A DNA stretch of 37,723 bases from an uncultured Clostridia bacterium (GCA_904420095.1 CAJFUB010000046.1:1-37723); one strand, 5' to 3'; numbered from the stretch's first letter, positions 12,170 to 21,242 are shown. Notes: a model not told the origin generated them from the letters alone. A program made the numbers and translations.

Positions 12170-13447
12170 TTGAGCGGCGGGATCAGAAAACCGGGAGCGG
12201 TTCAGAATAAAAGAAAAACGGCAAATCAGGGAACGCAGAACGCCGCGTCCGCGCGCGGTGCACGAAACACGAACCGCAGCGTATCGGGCGGAGGCATTCC
12301 GAAGCCGGGCGCCGCGCGCGGCGGGAAGAAGGACGGCAGAGCGCTGAACGGAAAAGCCAGAAAGATGAACAAGCGGTATAAGGTGCCGCTGACGATCCTT
12401 TTCGTTGTATTTCTGGTCGTCATCGTGTTTATGAGCAGTTTTCTGTCTTATACGTACCTGGTCGACAAATATGCCAATCCGGTCAGTGCGGAATCCATAG
12501 CGCTGGACGAGGAAACGTCGGTCAAATTCAGAATCGACAAGGGCATGTCTACGAGGGATATTGCGGAGCAGCTGTATGATCTCGGCCTGATCCAAAATAA
12601 AACGATATACCGTTTTCTCTCAAAATTTAACGGATTTGACGGTCAATATAAGGTGGGGACGTATACGCTCTGCGAGGGCCTTTCCTATGATGAGATTATG
12701 ACGCTTCTGGCGGGAGAGCCGGAAACCGTCAGAGTGACGTTCCCGGAGGGCTTTACAACGGAACAGATCGCGGCCCGGCTTGAGGCGAACAACGTGGTTA
12801 CGGCGGATGAATTTCTGGCGGCGCTGGAAACGATCGATGTGTCTTCCTATCCCTTCCTGAGCGAGCTGGCCGGGACCACGAGAGACCACCGGCTCGACGG
12901 GTATTTGTTCCCGGATACGTATGAGTTTGACGTGAAAGCAAATGTGGAGGACGTCATCTACAAAATGCTGAACCGCTTCAACGAGCTTTACCTGCCCGCC
13001 TATTACGAAAAATCTGAGACGATTGGTCTCACGACGGATCAGGTTGTCATCCTGGCTTCGATTGTAGAACGGGAAGCAAAGCTCCAGTCGGAACGGCCGA
13101 TCATTGCGGGCGTCTTTATGAACAGACTACACAGCGACGATCCTTCCCTCAAAAAGCTGCAGTCCTGCGCAACGATCCGATATATTTATAAAAAGCTTTA
13201 CAACGAAGACGTCATAGACATCACGGAGGAGCACGAAAGAGTGGAAGATCCGTATAATACGTATCTTTATGACGGACTGCCGCCCGGCCCGATCTGCAGC
13301 CCGGGTATTGAATCCATTAAGGCCGTCCTGAATTATGAGGAGAGCGATTATTATTTCTTCGTGCTCAATGCCAAAGACGGCGTCGGCTCCCATATCTTTT
13401 CAAAAACGTACCAGGAGCATCTGGAAGCCCAAAATCAATATGGCTGA
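12170..13447 (+). CDS. mltG: Endolytic murein transglycosylase MltG (YceG-like)
   Basis: MltG cleaves nascent peptidoglycan strands at the outer face of the membrane and so sets glycan length. This 425-residue protein has a basic cytoplasmic N-terminus (about 1-72), one transmembrane helix (about 73-97), a LysM-like part ('IDKGMSTRDIAEQLYDLGLI') and the catalytic domain with 'ILASIVEREAK', Glu300 being the expected catalytic acid, and 'YNTYLYDGLPPGPICSPG'. It starts at TTG 12170, supported by AAGGGGTG six bases upstream. The cytoplasmic tail is unusual: it contains two copies of a short element, SGGIRKPGA and SGGGIPKPGA. The stop overlaps the next gene by eight bases. Confidence 0.92.
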   Translation: MSGGIRKPGAVQNKRKTANQGTQNAASARGARNTNRSVSGGGIPKPGAARGGKKDGRALNGKARKMNKRYKVPLTILFVVFLVVIVFMSSFLSYTYLVDKYANPVSAESIALDEETSVKFRIDKGMSTRDIAEQLYDLGLIQNKTIYRFLSKFNGFDGQYKVGTYTLCEGLSYDEIMTLLAGEPETVRVTFPEGFTTEQIAARLEANNVVTADEFLAALETIDVSSYPFLSELAGTTRDHRLDGYLFPDTYEFDVKANVEDVIYKMLNRFNELYLPAYYEKSETIGLTTDQVVILASIVEREAKLQSERPIIAGVFMNRLHSDDPSLKKLQSCATIRYIYKKLYNEDVIDITEEHERVEDPYNTYLYDGLPPGPICSPGIESIKAVLNYEESDYYFFVLNAKDGVGSHIFSKTYQEHLEAQNQYG

Positions 13448-14096
13448 TCCGATAACTGCATTTATTGAGAGCCTTCTTCCGGAGGAAGCTCCGGAAGAAC
13501 GGCTTCTGAGAAAATACGCCGAGGACCGCGGCATCCCGATTCTGAGACGAGACGCCGCGGCGTTTCTGCGCGTTCTTGCCGCGGCCTGCCGTCCTGCGCG
13601 GATTCTGGAGATTGGAACGGCAATCGGATATTCTGCCGCCATGCTTGGCAATCAGCTGCCCTGCGCGCAGATCGACACCGTTGAGAGCGATCTGGACCGC
13701 GTCGTGGAGGCGCGCGAAAATCTGACCAGACTGAAGCTTGAAGACAGAATCCGCGTGATCGCAGGAGACGGAGCGGACGTTCTGGCTTCGCTCTGCGTTC
13801 CCTACGATATGATTTTTTTCGATGCCGCGAAAGGCCAGTATATCCGGCTGTACGAAGATGCGCTTCGCCTGCTGAATCCGGGCGGCCTGCTGGTATGCGA
13901 CAATTGTATTTTCTATGGAAAAGTAACGGAAGCACCGGAAGAAGCGGCGCATAAGCACCGTACCATCATTGCGAATCTGCGTGCCTTTTTAAATAAAATG
14001 ATGACGGATCCCCGGCTTCAGGCATCCCTGGTAAACGTGGGAGACGGAATGGCGGTCGCATGCAAAATAAAAGGAGACTGTTTGAACCATGATTGA
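13440..14096 (+). CDS. trmR: tRNA 5-hydroxyuridine methyltransferase (YrrM/TrmR-like O-methyltransferase)
   Basis: A 218-residue class I SAM-dependent O-methyltransferase. The SAM site shows 'ARILEIGTAIGYSAAML' (about 51-67), followed by an acidic 'VESD' and 'YDMIFFDAAKGQYIRLYEDA', typical of the metal-dependent COMT-like group. In Bacillus subtilis the order mltG-yrrM-yrrN-yrrO is conserved, and YrrM (TrmR) methylates 5-hydroxyuridine 34 to mo5U in tRNA (established knowledge). The same order here (mltG, this gene, U32 gene) supports that role. ATG 13440 overlaps mltG by eight bases; the frame opens earlier, but the family N-terminus fits this start. The stop overlaps the U32 gene. Confidence 0.82.
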   Translation: MADPITAFIESLLPEEAPEERLLRKYAEDRGIPILRRDAAAFLRVLAAACRPARILEIGTAIGYSAAMLGNQLPCAQIDTVESDLDRVVEARENLTRLKLEDRIRVIAGDGADVLASLCVPYDMIFFDAAKGQYIRLYEDALRLLNPGGLLVCDNCIFYGKVTEAPEEAAHKHRTIIANLRAFLNKMMTDPRLQASLVNVGDGMAVACKIKGDCLNHD

Positions 14097-15345
14097 GCTT
14101 CTGGCCCCCGGCGGCAGCGAGGCAAAAATGCGCACGGCGTTTGAATACGGCGCGGATGCGGTATATCTTGGCGGAGAGGCATTCGGACTGCGCGCCAATG
14201 CGGAAAATTTTACATTGCAGCAGATTGCGGACGCCGCGGCCTTTGCCGAGCGGCGCGGGAAAAAAATATATGTCACGATGAATATTTTTGCCAGAAACGG
14301 CGACCTGAAGGAGATGGCGCGGTACGCCGCGGCGCTTTCGCAAACAAAGGCGCATGGCGTAATTCTGTCAGATCCCGGCGCTTTCCTGACCGTGAAGGAG
14401 GCCGCCCCGGAGCTGCCGCTGCATGTCAGCACGCAGGCAAACACGCTGAACTGGCGCACATGCGAATTTTGGAAAAAGATGGGGGCTGTTCGCGTCAATG
14501 TGGCGCGTGAGCTGACACTTTCTGAAATTGCAGAAATCAGCGCTGCGCTCAGGGAACGGGACTGCCTGCTTGAGCTGGAAGCGTTTGTACACGGCGCGAT
14601 GTGTATGTCCTACTCCGGACGGTGTATGCTCAGCGATTATCTTGCCTCGCGTTCCTCCAATCGCGGCGACTGTGCGCAGCCCTGCCGGTGGAACTATAAA
14701 ATTACGGAAGAAAACAGGCCTGGCGAGCTTCTGCAGGCAGAGGAAACCGAGCGCGGGACTTTTCTTTTCAATTCCAAAGACCTTTGCATGCTGCCGTACC
14801 TGCAGGAGCTGAAGGACGCCGGAATCACATCTTTTAAAATAGAAGGGCGAATGAAAAGCGAATTTTATACGGCAGTCACCGTGCGGGCGTACCGGCTTGC
14901 AATCGACGCCATGGAATGCGGCCAGCCTCTGCGGCCGGGTGAACCGGAGACGGAAGCGCTGATGGAGGAGGTCTGCAGCGTCAGTCACAGAGATTACTCC
15001 TCCGGCTTCTATTTGGGAGAACGCGGCAGCCAGATCTACGAAACGTCGTCATACCGGAGAACTGCGGATTTTATCGGTACGGTTGACAGCTGCGAAGCAG
15101 ACGGAGCGGCATACCGAATGACAATGACGCAAAGGGGAACCTTTTCCGAAGGTGATTCGCTGGAATTTGTACCGCCGGACGGACCGGTGCTGATGCATAC
15201 GGTCCGCGGGCTGTATAACGCGGCCGGGGAAAGGATCGCCCGCGCTCCGCACGCAATGATGAAGGTCACGACGGAGCTTCCGTTTTATGTAAAACCGGGA
15301 TGCGTCATTCGGCGCAGAAGACCTACAGATTGTCGAAAAGAGTAG
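14089..15345 (+). CDS. trhP: U32 family protein, TrhP-like tRNA uridine-34 hydroxylation factor
   Basis: U32 'peptidase' family members of the TrhP type add the 5-hydroxyl to U34 of tRNAs with prephenate, making the substrate for TrmR (established for E. coli and B. subtilis). This 418-residue protein starts with '[20 protein letters not shown]' and carries the U32 signature '[19 protein letters not shown]' plus '[13 protein letters not shown]', whose cysteines are candidate iron-sulfur ligands. '[18 protein letters not shown]' and 'YSSGFYLG' are also typical. B. subtilis has two adjacent U32 genes here; this window has one. The start ATG overlaps trmR by eight bases. Its 3' end overlaps the convergent ruvB gene by 23 bases. 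Confidence 0.85.
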   Translation: MIELLAPGGSEAKMRTAFEYGADAVYLGGEAFGLRANAENFTLQQIADAAAFAERRGKKIYVTMNIFARNGDLKEMARYAAALSQTKAHGVILSDPGAFLTVKEAAPELPLHVSTQANTLNWRTCEFWKKMGAVRVNVARELTLSEIAEISAALRERDCLLELEAFVHGAMCMSYSGRCMLSDYLASRSSNRGDCAQPCRWNYKITEENRPGELLQAEETERGTFLFNSKDLCMLPYLQELKDAGITSFKIEGRMKSEFYTAVTVRAYRLAIDAMECGQPLRPGEPETEALMEEVCSVSHRDYSSGFYLGERGSQIYETSSYRRTADFIGTVDSCEADGAAYRMTMTQRGTFSEGDSLEFVPPDGPVLMHTVRGLYNAAGERIARAPHAMMKVTTELPFYVKPGCVIRRRRPTDCRKE

Positions 15346-16387
15346 GACGCCCGCCGCCGTCGTTCGGCGCGCCGTCCGTTCCCAGCAGGCCGGAAAGCCC
15401 CAGGTGCTCGTATGCACGCGGCATGGCGACGCGGCCGCGCGGCGTTTTGCTGATAAACCCAAGCTGCAGGAGATACGGCTCGTAAACGTCTTCAATCGTC
15501 GTAGCTTCTTCTCCCGTGGAGGCGGCAAGCGTGTCCAGCCCGACCGGACCGCCGCTGAATTTTACGATAATCGTATTCAGCAGATTTCGGTCAATATTGT
15601 CAAGCCCAAGCTTATCCACTTCAAGAGCGTCCAGCGCCATTGCCGCGATGGCTCCGGTAATGCTACCGTCTCCTTTAATCTGAGCAAAATCGCGCACGCG
15701 CTTCAGGAGCCTGTTTGCAATTCTGGGCGTGCCGCGCGAGCGCAGGGCGATCTCGTGCGCTCCCGTATCATCGATTTCTACGTGTAAAATATTTGCGGAA
15801 CGCCGCACGATCCTGGAAAGCTCAGAGGCGTCGTACATTTCCAGCCGGCTGATAACCCCGAATCGATCGCGCAGCGGCGCAGTCAGAAGCCCGGCGCGCG
15901 TGGTCGCGCCGACGAGCGTAAACTTCGGAAGGTCCAGACGAAGCGAACGCGCGGCGGGGCCTTTCCCCATGATAATGTCGAAGGCGAAATCCTCCATTGC
16001 GGGATATAAAATTTCTTCTACCGCACGGTTCAGCCGGTGAATTTCATCGATAAACAAAACGTCAAAATCGTTTAAATTTGTAAGAAGCCCTGCAAGATCG
16101 GCGGCCTTCTCAATCGCGGGCCCCGTGGTGATCCGCAGGCTGACGCCGAGCTCGGAGGCAATAATCCCGGCAAGCGTTGTTTTGCCGAGCCCCGGCGGCC
16201 CGTACAGGAGCACATGATCCAAGGGCTCCTTCCTCTGCTTAGCGGCCTCGATGAACACGGAAAGGTTTGCGCGGACTTTCTCCTGGCCGATATATTCTTC
16301 AAATTTCCGGGGACGGAGACTGACCTCCTCCAGATCCTCCGGCGTCTCCGCGCCCGCTACCAGACGCTGGCTTTCTTCGTAATCCAT
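15323..16387 (-). CDS. ruvB: Holliday junction branch migration ATPase RuvB
   Basis: The AAA+ motor of the RuvAB complex that moves Holliday junctions in recombination repair. The 354-residue protein shows '[19 protein letters not shown]', Walker A '[11 protein letters not shown]', Walker B 'FIDEIHRLN', sensor I '[20 protein letters not shown]', and a C-terminal winged-helix domain with '[17 protein letters not shown]'. Length is normal. It lies 22 bases downstream of ruvA in the same operon. The last 23 bases, beyond the winged helix, are shared with the 3' end of the convergent U32 gene. Confidence 0.97.
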   Translation of the reverse strand: MDYEESQRLVAGAETPEDLEEVSLRPRKFEEYIGQEKVRANLSVFIEAAKQRKEPLDHVLLYGPPGLGKTTLAGIIASELGVSLRITTGPAIEKAADLAGLLTNLNDFDVLFIDEIHRLNRAVEEILYPAMEDFAFDIIMGKGPAARSLRLDLPKFTLVGATTRAGLLTAPLRDRFGVISRLEMYDASELSRIVRRSANILHVEIDDTGAHEIALRSRGTPRIANRLLKRVRDFAQIKGDGSITGAIAAMALDALEVDKLGLDNIDRNLLNTIIVKFSGGPVGLDTLAASTGEEATTIEDVYEPYLLQLGFISKTPRGRVAMPRAYEHLGLSGLLGTDGAPNDGGGRPTLFDNL

Positions 16388-16409
16388 AGTATCTCAATCC
16401 TATTCTGGC

Positions 16410-17009
16410 TCAGAGCCCCTGCCGGAGCGCCTCGCGCACCGTTTCTTCCAGAGACATTCCGTCTTTATAAACCTTTGCGGCAAGCCTTGCAGCCTCCTTG
16501 GAGCCGTAGCCAAGGACCATCAGAGCCGAAACCGCATCGCTTGCAATATACCCTGCCGGTACCGGCTCGGGGCTTTCGTCCTTTTCTGATTCCGCGGATT
16601 TCAGATCCCTGCTGAGCTTGTCCTTCAGCTCCAGAACAATCCGCTGCGCAAGCTTCGGCCCGACGCCTTTACTTCGGCTGATGGCTTTGTAATCGCCCGT
16701 TGCCACTGCCAGGCTGAATTCCGAGGGAGACATGGAGGCCAGCACGGCGACGCCGACCTTCGGCCCCACGCCGCTGACGCCGATCAGCAGTGTGAAAACG
16801 GAAAGCTCTTCCTTGGAGGCGAAGCCGAATAAGGAAATTTCATCTTCCTTGACATTCATATAGGTATATAACGTTACCGTCTGCCCGCTTTGCCCGATAT
16901 TGGCCACCGTCAGATACGACGTGTAGATCCTGAAGCCGACGCCGCCGACGTCGATTACACAGAAATCGGCTCCCTTATATTGCAGAATTCCCTTGATATA
17001 TTCAAACAT
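16410..17009 (-). CDS. ruvA: Holliday junction DNA-binding subunit RuvA
   Basis: RuvA tetramers bind the four-way junction and load RuvB. The 199-residue protein has the OB-fold N-terminus 'MFEYIKGILQYKG', helix-hairpin-helix segments 'LIGVSGVGPKVGVAVLA' and 'SKGVGPKLAQRIVLELKDKL', and the C-terminal RuvB-binding domain ('ALMVLGYGSKEAARLA'). The start is ATG at 17009, with GGAGGAAAG eight bases upstream; an in-frame ATG five codons earlier overlaps that site. It is transcribed divergently from ruvC. Confidence 0.96.
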   Translation of the reverse strand: MFEYIKGILQYKGADFCVIDVGGVGFRIYTSYLTVANIGQSGQTVTLYTYMNVKEDEISLFGFASKEELSVFTLLIGVSGVGPKVGVAVLASMSPSEFSLAVATGDYKAISRSKGVGPKLAQRIVLELKDKLSRDLKSAESEKDESPEPVPAGYIASDAVSALMVLGYGSKEAARLAAKVYKDGMSLEETVREALRQGL

Positions 17010-17050
17010 CCGTCTTTCCTCCATAGATACAGTCCTGTGTCTATGCGATC

Positions 17051-17079
17051 ATTATACACACTCCGCCGGTATTCGTCAA
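17051..17079 (-). promoter_or_regulatory. ruvAB promoter
   Basis: On the minus strand TTGACG (17079-17074) and TATAAT (17056-17051) are separated by 17 bases, 42 bases before the ruvA start. The -35 sits only 11 bases from that of the divergent ruvC promoter. No SOS-box (CGAAC-N4-GTTCG type) was seen. Confidence 0.7.
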
Positions 17080-17090
17080 AGCGGGGACGG

Positions 17091-17119
17091 TTGGCTTTTA
17101 CCGGCGGAAATGTTATAAT
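17091..17119 (+). promoter_or_regulatory. ruvC operon promoter
   Basis: TTGGCT (17091-17096), 17-base spacer, then an extended -10 (TG at 17111-17112, TATAAT at 17114-17119), 31 bases before the ruvC ATG. It likely serves ruvC-queH-lepB-rdgB-DUF362-trmL. Confidence 0.7.
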
Positions 17120-17150
17120 TTCGGAGGGAAAATTTTTCTGGCGGTGAAGC

Positions 17151-17636
17151 ATGATTATCATGGGCGTGGATCCCGGCTTTGCTATTACAGGCTACGGGAT
17201 CTTGGAATATCAGAACAATAAACTAAAATTAATGGAGGTCGGAGCGGTTGAGACGAAAGCGGGTGAGCTCTTTACGTGGCGTCTCCTGCAGATTGATGAA
17301 AAGCTCACGGAAATGATTCGAAAGCATGAACCGGACGCGTTTGCAATCGAAGAGCTTTTTTTCAACAACAATGCCAAAACGGCCATTGCGGCCGCACAGG
17401 GGCGCGGCGTTGCCGTCATGGCGGCGGTAAAATGCGGGATCCCTGTTTACGAATATACGCCGCTCCAGGTCAAGCAGGCCGTAACGGGCTACGGCCGCGC
17501 GGACAAGAACCAGGTGCAGCAGATGGTAAAAGCAATCCTGCATCTGGATCGGATCATAAAACCGGACGATGCGGCGGACGCGGCGGCCATTGCGATCTGT
17601 CATGCGTTTTCCCATCTGACGGCAGAAAGGATCTGA
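17151..17636 (+). CDS. ruvC: Holliday junction endonuclease RuvC
   Basis: RuvC resolves Holliday junctions by symmetric nicking. The 161-residue RNase H-fold protein keeps the acidic active site: Asp7 in 'MGVDPGFAITGYG', Glu67 in 'AIEELFF', and Asp140 and Asp143 in 'KPDDAADAAAIAICH'. 'NNAKTAIAAAQGRGVAVMAA' and 'YTPLQVKQAVTGYGRADK' are conserved family segments. It is divergent from ruvAB, whereas many Clostridia keep ruvC with ruvAB in one operon. The stop overlaps the queH start (TGATG). Confidence 0.96.
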   Translation: MIIMGVDPGFAITGYGILEYQNNKLKLMEVGAVETKAGELFTWRLLQIDEKLTEMIRKHEPDAFAIEELFFNNNAKTAIAAAQGRGVAVMAAVKCGIPVYEYTPLQVKQAVTGYGRADKNQVQQMVKAILHLDRIIKPDDAADAAAIAICHAFSHLTAERI

Positions 17637-18169
17637 TGCACATGGAACGGATTTTGCTGCATATCTGCTGCGGCCCCTGCAGTCTGTCCTGCATCGATGA
17701 TCTGCGCAGGGATTTTCCAGGCGCAGTTACGGGTTATTATGCAAATCCGAATATTCACCCGTACGACGAGTTCCTGCGGCGGCAGGGCTCGGCGCAGGCC
17801 GCCTGCGCGGCAAAGGGAATCCCGCTTCTGACGGAGAACACATACGATTTTGCAAGTTGGGCAAGCTTTAAAAGTTCCCGTGCAGAGCGCTGCAGAATGT
17901 GTTATACTATAAGAGCTGTGCTGACCGCGCAAAAAGCGGCCGAGCTCAACTGCAGATATTTTACGAGCACCCTGTTCGTAAGCCCGTACCAGGATCACGA
18001 GGCGCTGAAGGAAGCCTTTTTGCGGGCGGCGCAGGAAACCGGAACGGAATTTTTGTATCGGGACTTCCGGCCGGGCTTCGCCGAGGGGCGGCGTCAGGCC
18101 CGGGAGCTTGGGCTTTACAGGCAGAAATACTGCGGGTGCATCAAATCATTTTACGGAGATTCGCCATGA
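17636..18169 (+). CDS. queH: Epoxyqueuosine reductase QueH
   Basis: QueH (formerly DUF208) reduces epoxyqueuosine to queuosine in tRNA, the last step of the pathway, replacing QueG in many Firmicutes. The 177-residue protein has the N-terminal 'LLHICCGPCS' with adjacent Cys11-Cys12, 'YYANPNIHPYDEFLRR', 'RCRMCYTIR' and the C-terminal 'KYCGC', the cysteines expected to bind an iron-sulfur cluster and metal. The start at 17636 overlaps the ruvC stop; a second ATG at 17642 lies further from AAAGGA and is possible. It overlaps lepB by four bases. Tgt, acting earlier in the pathway, is encoded at 8573. Confidence 0.9.
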   Translation: MHMERILLHICCGPCSLSCIDDLRRDFPGAVTGYYANPNIHPYDEFLRRQGSAQAACAAKGIPLLTENTYDFASWASFKSSRAERCRMCYTIRAVLTAQKAAELNCRYFTSTLFVSPYQDHEALKEAFLRAAQETGTEFLYRDFRPGFAEGRRQARELGLYRQKYCGCIKSFYGDSP

Positions 18170-18876
18170 ACGAGACGGAAGAAAAGAGAGACGAAGCGAC
18201 AGAGCCGGAGGAACCGGCCTGCGGGATTCCGGAGGAGGCGCCGGCAGAGGAAGCGGCGCAGCCGGACGCCCCGGAGAAAAAGCATTTCATAAAAAACAAG
18301 GTCGTGAGGGAAATTTTAAGCTGGCTGCTGACCATCGTGCTTGCGATGCTGATCGCAATTATCATTAATACGTATTTCTTCCGGATCAGCAGAGTGTCCG
18401 GACATTCGATGCAGCAGACGTTCCAGAATAACGACATCGTATACATTTCCCGCGCGCCCTATCTTTTCGGAGACGTGAAAAGAAATGATATCGTAATTTT
18501 CGATTCCACCTTCCGCGAGCGGAATTTTCTGCTGGAAATTCGAGAAGCGTTTCAATATAACGTAATCTCTTATAAATTATTCAATGTAGAGCAGCCCACG
18601 AATTATTATATCAAGCGCGTCATCGCGGTAGGCGGAGATACGATCCAAATCCTGGAGGACGGCGTTTACGTAAACGGAACGCGTCTGGAGGAGCCGTACG
18701 TCAATCCTGAGGAAACGCCGAAATATACAAACGTTTCGGAAGAGCTGAAAAACGGAACGACTGTACCGGAGGGAACGGTCTTTGTTATGGGGGACAACCG
18801 GAATCACAGCACGGACAGCCGTGTGATCGGCTTCGTACCGGAGGGAGACATTATCGGAAAGGTCATCGGAGGGTGA
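18166..18876 (+). CDS. lepB: Type I signal peptidase
   Basis: A membrane serine protease that removes signal peptides from Sec substrates. The 236-residue protein has an acidic, Pro/Glu/Ala-rich cytoplasmic tail (1-38), a transmembrane helix (about 48-71), and the catalytic periplasm-side domain. Ser81 in 'VSGHSMQQTF' and Lys150 in 'YYIKRVIAVGGD' form the Ser-Lys dyad; 'VFVMGDNRNHSTDSR' is the conserved box E. ATG 18166 overlaps the queH stop and follows ACGGAG. The acidic tail is longer than in typical small SipS-type enzymes. rdgB starts two bases after the stop codon ends. Confidence 0.95.
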   Translation: MNETEEKRDEATEPEEPACGIPEEAPAEEAAQPDAPEKKHFIKNKVVREILSWLLTIVLAMLIAIIINTYFFRISRVSGHSMQQTFQNNDIVYISRAPYLFGDVKRNDIVIFDSTFRERNFLLEIREAFQYNVISYKLFNVEQPTNYYIKRVIAVGGDTIQILEDGVYVNGTRLEEPYVNPEETPKYTNVSEELKNGTTVPEGTVFVMGDNRNHSTDSRVIGFVPEGDIIGKVIGG

Positions 18877-18877
18877 A

Positions 18878-19570
18878 ATGAACGGGACGCTGATTCTGAT
18901 CGCCGCTACGAAAAACAAACATAAAACAGCGGAATTCCGCGATATTTTCACGTCAGTATCCGACGGAAAAATTGAAGTTTTGTCGGAAGAGGCGGCGATC
19001 GAAAGATATTTTGCCGGCGCACGGGAATACACCGCGCCGGAGGAGACAGGAAATACATTCGCCGCAAACGCATTTTTGAAAGCCGCGGGTCTCTACACCT
19101 TCCTGCGCGAGCCGCTGCGGGCCGCTGCGAAAACGGATCCGGTTTTGATCGCCGCAGACGATTCCGGACTTTGTGTGGACGCCTTGAACGGTGCGCCGGG
19201 CGTTTTATCGGCCCGCTACGCCTCCCGGAACGGAGAGAACGCTTCCGATCGGGATAATGTCGAGAAGCTGCTTTCGGAGCTGGAAGAAGTTCCCGACGGA
19301 AAACGGAGCGCTTCTTTTGTATGCGCAATTTCCGCGATTCTGCTCAGAAATCCGGAGGGGCCCGTAGAGCTATACGCTACCGAAGGACGGCTCCCCGGAG
19401 TAATATCCCGCGCGCCGCACGGAACAAACGGATTCGGCTACGATCCGGTTCTGTATCTGCCGGAATATGGAAAATGCGTGGCAGAGCTGGAGCCGGACTG
19501 TAAAAATGCCGTCAGCCACAGGGGAAAAGCACTCAGACAGCTTGCCTATCGATATTATGGTATATATTAA
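18878..19570 (+). CDS. rdgB: XTP/dITP diphosphatase (Ham1/RdgB family)
   Basis: House-cleaning pyrophosphatase that hydrolyses XTP, ITP and dITP to keep deaminated purines out of nucleic acids. The 230-residue protein shows 'LIAATKNKHKTAEFRDIF', 'EETGNTFAANAFLKA', 'LIAADDSGLCVDALNGAPGVLSARYA', 'GTNGFGYDPV' and 'KNAVSHRGKALR', all hallmark segments. Slightly longer than the usual about 200 residues because of insertions near residues 40-55 and 75-88. It overlaps the following DUF362 gene by 14 bases. Confidence 0.95.
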   Translation: MNGTLILIAATKNKHKTAEFRDIFTSVSDGKIEVLSEEAAIERYFAGAREYTAPEETGNTFAANAFLKAAGLYTFLREPLRAAAKTDPVLIAADDSGLCVDALNGAPGVLSARYASRNGENASDRDNVEKLLSELEEVPDGKRSASFVCAISAILLRNPEGPVELYATEGRLPGVISRAPHGTNGFGYDPVLYLPEYGKCVAELEPDCKNAVSHRGKALRQLAYRYYGIY

Positions 19571-20714
19571 ACACTGCGAAACCTACGAGAGAGATACGGT
19601 GCTGGAGGCGGTCCGGCAGATTTTTGATGCCTGCGGGGCGCTGGAGGGGATCGCAGGCCTTACCGTTGCGGTCAAGCCGAACTTGGTATCTAAAAAGAAA
19701 CCGGAATGCGCAGCCACCACACATCCGTCGATTGTGTGGGCCGTGTGCAGGCTGTGCCGCGAGGCCGGCGCACGGGTGATCATCGCAGAGAGCCCGGGAG
19801 GGTTTTATGATGCGGGCGTGCTCCGCGCTGCATACAAGACCTGCGGAATCGAAGAGGCGGCGCGGGATAGCGGCGCGGAGCTCAACTTCGACACTTCCGA
19901 AACGCAGGTGGAAAATCCGGACGGAAAGTACCTGAAGAAGCTGAACATCTTGACGCCGCTTGCGAAGGCGGACCGCGTCATCAATCTTGCAAAGCTCAAG
20001 ACGCACGGCATGATGGCGTATACGGGCGCCGTTAAGAATATGTTCGGCGCGATTGCCGGACTGGAAAAGGCAGAATATCATCTGCAGCTATCCGACTACG
20101 ATGAATTTGCCGACTGCATCATCGATATTTTTCTCGCCGTAAAGCCGACCTTCCATCTTATTGATGCAGTCGTAGGAATGCACAAGGACGGGCCCACGGC
20201 GGGAGAGCCGTATCCGCTGGGAACCATTCTCGGCGGTTCCGACGCATTTGAGCTCGATCTCGCGGGCGCACGCCTGATCAAGGCGGATTACCGAAGGATT
20301 CCGGTACTGCGGCGCGCCGCGGAGCGCGGGCTTGTAAAGACGGAGCCGGATGCGATCTCATTTTCCGGGGATGAGATGATCGTAGCGGAAAACTTTGTGA
20401 TTAAATATAACGACTCTCTGAAAAGACTCCATTTTGCGGATGGAATTTTGGGACGCCTTCTGTCCGGAGCAATTCGGCCGCGCCCCGTTTTTGACAGAAA
20501 GCTTTGCCGCGGCTGCGGGGAATGCGTGAAATGCTGCCCTGCGAAGGTCATCCGGCTCGTTCCGCCTCCGGAAGGACAGAAGCCGAACGGACGCGGCTAT
20601 GCGGAGGTCGACTTATCCGGCTGTATCCGCTGCTATTGCTGCCAGGAGCTTTGCCCGTTCCGGGCGGTCCGCATCAAGCGTCCTCTGCTGAATCGGCTTG
20701 TCATACGAAGATAG
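19557..20714 (+). CDS. DUF362 domain protein with C-terminal 2[4Fe-4S] ferredoxin domain
   Basis: A 385-residue predicted iron-sulfur protein. The DUF362 part (about 1-300) includes 'VAVKPNLVSKKKPECAATTH', 'RVIIAESPGGFYD', 'VINLAKLKTHGMMAYTGAVK' and 'GMHKDGPTAGEP'. Residues about 318-370 carry two ferredoxin clusters, 'CRGCGECVKCCP' and 'CIRCYCCQELCP'. Such proteins are widespread in anaerobes; their reaction is not established. It starts at ATG 19557 within the end of rdgB, with no strong ribosome site, so translational coupling is likely. The next gene follows after 18 bases. Confidence 0.85.
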   Translation: MVYIKHCETYERDTVLEAVRQIFDACGALEGIAGLTVAVKPNLVSKKKPECAATTHPSIVWAVCRLCREAGARVIIAESPGGFYDAGVLRAAYKTCGIEEAARDSGAELNFDTSETQVENPDGKYLKKLNILTPLAKADRVINLAKLKTHGMMAYTGAVKNMFGAIAGLEKAEYHLQLSDYDEFADCIIDIFLAVKPTFHLIDAVVGMHKDGPTAGEPYPLGTILGGSDAFELDLAGARLIKADYRRIPVLRRAAERGLVKTEPDAISFSGDEMIVAENFVIKYNDSLKRLHFADGILGRLLSGAIRPRPVFDRKLCRGCGECVKCCPAKVIRLVPPPEGQKPNGRGYAEVDLSGCIRCYCCQELCPFRAVRIKRPLLNRLVIRR

Positions 20715-20732
20715 TACAAAGGAACTGATGAA

Positions 20733-21242
20733 ATGAACGGAATCAATATTGTGCTGGTGGAGCCTGAAATTCCCCAGAATACGGGGAATATCGTGCGTAC
20801 CTGCGGCGGGATCGGCGCGCATCTGCATCTTGTGCGTCCGCTCGGCTTCGAGGTTACGGACCGGCATCTCAAGCGTGCGGGGCTCGATTACTGGCATCTG
20901 GTGGATATTACGTATTATGATGCCTTTCAAGACGTGCTGGACCGGTACGCCGGCCGGCATTCCTTCTACTACTGCACGACAAAGGGCGCAAGACGGCATA
21001 CGGACGCGCAGTATCGGGACGGGGATTTTTTTGTGTTTGGAAAAGAAAGCCGCGGCCTTCCGGAGGATCTTCTGGCCGCGCATTATGAGAGCTGTATCCG
21101 GATTCCGATGCGCCGTGATTTCCGTTCTCTGAACCTCAGCAACGCTGTTGCGGTGGTTGCCTTCGAAGCCATGCGGCAGCTCGGTTTTGCGGATCTGGAG
21201 GATACGGGACGGCTGACCGGCAGGAAAGAGTTTGGCGGCTAA
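20733..21242 (+). CDS. trmL: tRNA (cytidine/uridine-34 2'-O)-methyltransferase TrmL
   Basis: SPOUT methyltransferase that 2'-O-methylates the wobble base of tRNA-Leu isoacceptors. The 169-residue protein has 'IVLVEPEIPQNTGNIVRTC', 'LHLVRPLGFEV', 'RAGLDYW', the SAM-knot segments 'FFVFGKESRGLPEDLL' and 'IPMRRDFRSLNLSNAVAVVAFEA'. Length is typical of TrmL/CspR. AAAGGAACTG precedes ATG 20733. It is the last gene of the ruvC operon; its stop overlaps the convergent rsmI gene by four bases. Confidence 0.93.
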   Translation: MNGINIVLVEPEIPQNTGNIVRTCGGIGAHLHLVRPLGFEVTDRHLKRAGLDYWHLVDITYYDAFQDVLDRYAGRHSFYYCTTKGARRHTDAQYRDGDFFVFGKESRGLPEDLLAAHYESCIRIPMRRDFRSLNLSNAVAVVAFEAMRQLGFADLEDTGRLTGRKEFGG

